Below are positions 5,380 through 7,793 of a DNA stretch of 7,793 nt, piece after piece. Source of the stretch: an uncultured Eubacteriales bacterium (GTDB lineage: Bacteria > Bacillota > Clostridia > Christensenellales > CAG-917); assembly GCA_900553825.1 (NCBI GenBank), contig USEV01000031.1:1-7793 (forward strand), in the 5' to 3' direction. The notes under the pieces were generated by a model. The model saw only the letters and a program-made list of their open reading frames with translations, made no database searches and was not told the DNA's origin. The position numbers and the translations under genes were made by a program. Within the stretch, counting starts at the first letter, position 1. The number at the start of each line of letters is the position of its first letter.

Positions 5380-7757
5380 TTCCGTATCTTCTTGACCGAG
5401 AGAGTCACCTTGTCGCCGTTGATGTCGAGCTCCTTGACAAAGCCGTCGGGCTTTTCGCTGAGCTTGTCGCAAAGCACATCTTTCACGAAGTCGCCCTTCT
5501 TCAGGACCTTTTCCGCAAGCCCTTCCGCGACATAACCTATCTCGATGTGGTCGGTGACCTCGAAGCCCGCTTCCTTGCGCATGGTCTGAACCTTGCTCAC
5601 GATCTCGCGCTCGACGCCCTCGAAGAGGAGCTCGTCGTCCAGAGTGGTGTCGAGGGCAACCGTCGTTTCGCCGTCGGATTCGGAGGAGAAGCCCTCCTTG
5701 CTCTTGACGGAGATGAGCAGGTCTTCCTCCTTGAGCTCAACCTGTCTGCCGTCGATTTTGGCGGTGAAGGTGCCGCCTCCCCTGACTGCGGCGACGATTT
5801 CGTCCGCGCGGTCGTTGAGCAGCTGCCTTATCTTGCCGAGCAACGCTCCGTAGCGCGGTCCGAGGGTCTTGAGCTGGGGCTTGAGCTCATAGCCGATGAG
5901 CTTGGAACTGTCGTCCGAAACCTCCACATTCTTGACATTGAGCTCGTCCTTGATGAGGTCGATGAGCTCGTCGTTCAGCACCGTCTTTCTGCCGCTGTAT
6001 ATGAGCCTGCGGAGGGGCTGACGGTTTTTGATGGAGGCGAAGTTTCTCGCCGCCCTGCCCAGCATGACCACCGCGAGGACATCTTCCATGCCCGCTTCGA
6101 GCTCGGGGTCGATGAAACTCTCGTCCGCGACGGGGAAATCGGTGAGGTGCACGCTCTCCGGCGCGTCGGCGAAGAAGGGCGTGACGAGGTTGCGGTACAT
6201 ATTCTCCGCCATGAAAGGCACATAGGGCGCAATCACCTTGGAGAGCGTGGAGAGCACGGTGTAGAGGGTCGTGTATGCGGCCTCCTTGGAGTCCGTCATG
6301 TCACTGCCCCAGAAACGCTCGCGGGAGCGGCGGACATACCAGTTGGAAAGCTCGTCCACATACGCGCCGATTGCGCGCGCCGTTTCCGTGATTTTGTATT
6401 CGTTGAGCCCGTCGTCAACAACCTTGATGAGAGAGTTGAGCCCGCTCAGAATCCACCTGTCCATGACGGTGAGCTTGCTCTTGTCGAGCTTGTGCTCCGC
6501 GGGATTGAACTTGTCGATTTCGGCATACAGCACGAAGAACGCGTAGGTGTTCCACAGCGTGCCCATGAACTTGCGTTGAGCTTCGCTGACATTCTCCGCC
6601 GAAAAACGCGAGGGCAACCACGGTGCGGAAGAGGTGTAGAAATACCACCTCGTGGCATCTGCGCCCTGTTTGTCGAGGACGGTGAACGGCTCAACGACAT
6701 TGCCCTTGTGCTTGCTCATCTTGATGCCGTCCTTGTCGTTGACATGGCCAAGGACGATGCAGTTCTTGAAAGGCGACTTGCCGAAGAGCGTCGTGGACAC
6801 GGCAAGCAGGGTGTAGAACCACCCTCTCGTCTGGTCAACAGCCTCGGAGATGAAGTCCGCGGGGAAAGTCTTTTCGAAGATTTCCTTGTTCTCGAAGGGA
6901 TAGTGCCACTGTGCAAAGGGCATCGAACCGCTGTCGTACCAGCAGTCCAGCACCTCGGGCGTGCGGTGCATTTCGCCGCCGCACTCGCACTTGAAGGTCA
7001 CTTCGTCGATGTAGGGACGGTGCAGCTCGATGTCGTGGTCGAGCCCGCCGAGCCTGCGAAGCTCCTCGCGCGAGCCGACGACATGCGTCTTGCCGCACTT
7101 GTCGCACACCCAGATGGGAAGCGGAGTTCCCCAGTATCTCTCGCGGGAAATGCCCCAGTCGATGACATTCTCGAGGAAGTTGCCCATCCTGCCCGTGCCG
7201 ATTGAGGGAGGCATCCAGTTCACCGAGGCGTTGGATTTCAGAAGCGCGTCCTTGACCGCCGTCACCTTGATGAACCAGGAGCTGCGGGCGTAGTAAAGCA
7301 ACGGGGTGTCGCAACGCCAGCAGAAGGGATAGCTGTGAGTGAACATCAGCTCCTTGAACAGCTTGCCCTCTTTTGCGAGCTTTTCAATGATGAGCTTATC
7401 GGCGTCCTTAGCAAAGACATCCTTGAGGTCGTATGCCGCCTCGACGAAACGGCCGCGCGTGTCCACCATCTGCACGAAAGGCAGACCGTAGCGCTTGCCG
7501 ACATTGCTGTCGTCCTCGCCGAACGCGGGCGCGATGTGCACGACGCCCGTGCCGTCCGTGAGAGTGACATACCCGTCACAGGTGACATACCACGCCTTTT
7601 CCTTTGCGCCGGTGTCGTAGTCGAACAGCGGCTCGTACTCGGTGTATTCGTAATCCTTGCCCTTTTTGACGGAGAGCTTCTCGTATTCGCCCTCTTTGAA
7701 CAGGCTGGAGATGAGCGCGTCAGCGAGGATGTATGTCTCCTCTCCGACGCGTATTTC
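5376..7757 (-). CDS. ileS: Isoleucyl-tRNA synthetase, C-terminal 793 residues (5' end missing)
   Basis: IleRS charges tRNA-Ile with isoleucine and edits mischarged valine. The fragment starts inside the CP1 editing domain, lacks about 250 N-terminal residues including the HIGH motif, and ends at TGA 5378-5376. Visible in order (fragment numbering) are the editing-site segment GTGVVHIAPAFGEDD (69-83), Cys146/Cys149 of CWRC, Cys218/Cys221 and Cys257/Cys259 of a second zinc site, DQTRGWFYTLL (308-318), the KMSKS loop as KMSKHKGN (346-353), an anticodon-binding helical domain (about 430-525), and a long C-terminal extension. The zinc cysteine layout and the absence of a C-terminal CxxC pair point to the long, Thermus/eukaryote-like IleRS class rather than the E. 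coli type. Five further codons (reading MYKRQ from 7772) are adapter sequence and must not be counted as the protein start. A T-box leader, common for ileS in Firmicutes, would lie outside the window. Confidence 0.97.
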   Translation of the reverse strand, partial: EIRVGEETYILADALISSLFKEGEYEKLSVKKGKDYEYTEYEPLFDYDTGAKEKAWYVTCDGYVTLTDGTGVVHIAPAFGEDDSNVGKRYGLPFVQMVDTRGRFVEAAYDLKDVFAKDADKLIIEKLAKEGKLFKELMFTHSYPFCWRCDTPLLYYARSSWFIKVTAVKDALLKSNASVNWMPPSIGTGRMGNFLENVIDWGISRERYWGTPLPIWVCDKCGKTHVVGSREELRRLGGLDHDIELHRPYIDEVTFKCECGGEMHRTPEVLDCWYDSGSMPFAQWHYPFENKEIFEKTFPADFISEAVDQTRGWFYTLLAVSTTLFGKSPFKNCIVLGHVNDKDGIKMSKHKGNVVEPFTVLDKQGADATRWYFYTSSAPWLPSRFSAENVSEAQRKFMGTLWNTYAFFVLYAEIDKFNPAEHKLDKSKLTVMDRWILSGLNSLIKVVDDGLNEYKITETARAIGAYVDELSNWYVRRSRERFWGSDMTDSKEAAYTTLYTVLSTLSKVIAPYVPFMAENMYRNLVTPFFADAPESVHLTDFPVADESFIDPELEAGMEDVLAVVMLGRAARNFASIKNRQPLRRLIYSGRKTVLNDELIDLIKDELNVKNVEVSDDSSKLIGYELKPQLKTLGPRYGALLGKIRQLLNDRADEIVAAVRGGGTFTAKIDGRQVELKEEDLLISVKSKEGFSSESDGETTVALDTTLDDELLFEGVEREIVSKVQTMRKEAGFEVTDHIEIGYVAEGLAEKVLKKGDFVKDVLCDKLSEKPDGFVKELDINGDKVTLSVKKIRK

Positions 7758-7793
7758 CTGTCTCTTATACACATCTGACGCTGCCGACGATAA
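7758..7793. other. Illumina Nextera (Tn5) adapter left at the contig end
   Basis: Bases 7758-7776 read CTGTCTCTTATACACATCT, the 19-base Tn5 mosaic end. They are followed at 7777-7790 by GACGCTGCCGACGA, the reverse complement of the Nextera Read 1 tail. The last three bases (TAA) may be the first bases of a sample index. None of this is genomic. Translation through it gives the well-known artefact peptides MYKRQ, MCIRDR and SLIHI in three frames. Confidence 0.97.

Noticed and set aside
5380..5472. 31-codon N-terminal extension of the methyltransferase
   Set aside because: It reads ileS in another frame as a basic, low-complexity peptide; the ATGA overlap start is the normal operon arrangement.
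3973..5535. 520-codon open frame on the + strand across the pseudouridine synthase and methyltransferase genes
   Set aside because: It is codon-aligned antisense to both recognised genes, shows no family features, and lacks a convincing ribosome site.
5547..7205. 552-codon open frame on the + strand opposite ileS
   Set aside because: It is an antisense mirror of a highly conserved gene, with composition typical of reverse-strand translation.
7758..7776. Tn5 mosaic end as a sign of a natural transposon insertion
   Set aside because: It is directly followed by the Nextera Read 1 adapter tail and the end of the sequence, which is the signature of library preparation rather than a mobile element.

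Overview
The window looks like one end of a metagenome-derived contig from a GC-rich member of the Firmicutes, probably a Clostridia-type and possibly spore-forming bacterium. The clues are a YlbJ-like sporulation membrane protein, strong Shine-Dalgarno sites (AAGGAGG, GGAGG), a long IleRS of the Thermus/Clostridia zinc-binding type with KMSKHKGN, and a region-4-only sigma-like protein. The lineage is inferred from protein style and is not proven. The last 36 bases are Illumina Nextera adapter, not biology, so the true genomic sequence ends at 7757.

Layout. On the + strand lie the 3' end of a ylbJ-like gene (1-450) and a small sigma-region-4 helix-turn-helix gene (527-1018). The second gene is preceded by a duplicated Shine-Dalgarno segment. 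A 250-base intergenic stretch follows. It holds a candidate promoter, an imperfect repeat, a hairpin and a strong minus-strand terminator (1207-1233).

Everything from 1269 to 7757 is a tightly packed run of five minus-strand genes, read right to left: ileS (5' end missing), a class I SAM-dependent methyltransferase (ATGA overlap with ileS), an RluA-family pseudouridine synthase, an ACSF2/YngI-like acyl-CoA synthetase, and a xylose-isomerase-like TIM-barrel enzyme. The gaps are -4, 42, 8 and 11 bases, and two Shine-Dalgarno sites sit over the stop codon of the preceding gene, so this is very likely one operon ending at the terminator at 1207-1233.

Function. The first three operon genes make or modify tRNA/rRNA (IleRS and a pseudouridine synthase are clear; the methyltransferase substrate is unknown). 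The last two are metabolic: activation of a carboxylic acid to its CoA thioester, and a metal-dependent sugar or polyol isomerase/epimerase-type enzyme. Nothing ties the two halves to a single pathway.

I found no mobile element, CRISPR array, rRNA or tRNA, and no convincing new multi-gene system. The most useful items for a second look are the adapter tail, the possible small transcript downstream of the sigma-like gene, the duplicated ribosome-binding segment, the terminator-like hairpin inside the ylbJ coding region, and the unassigned methyltransferase and acyl-CoA ligase/TIM-barrel pair.
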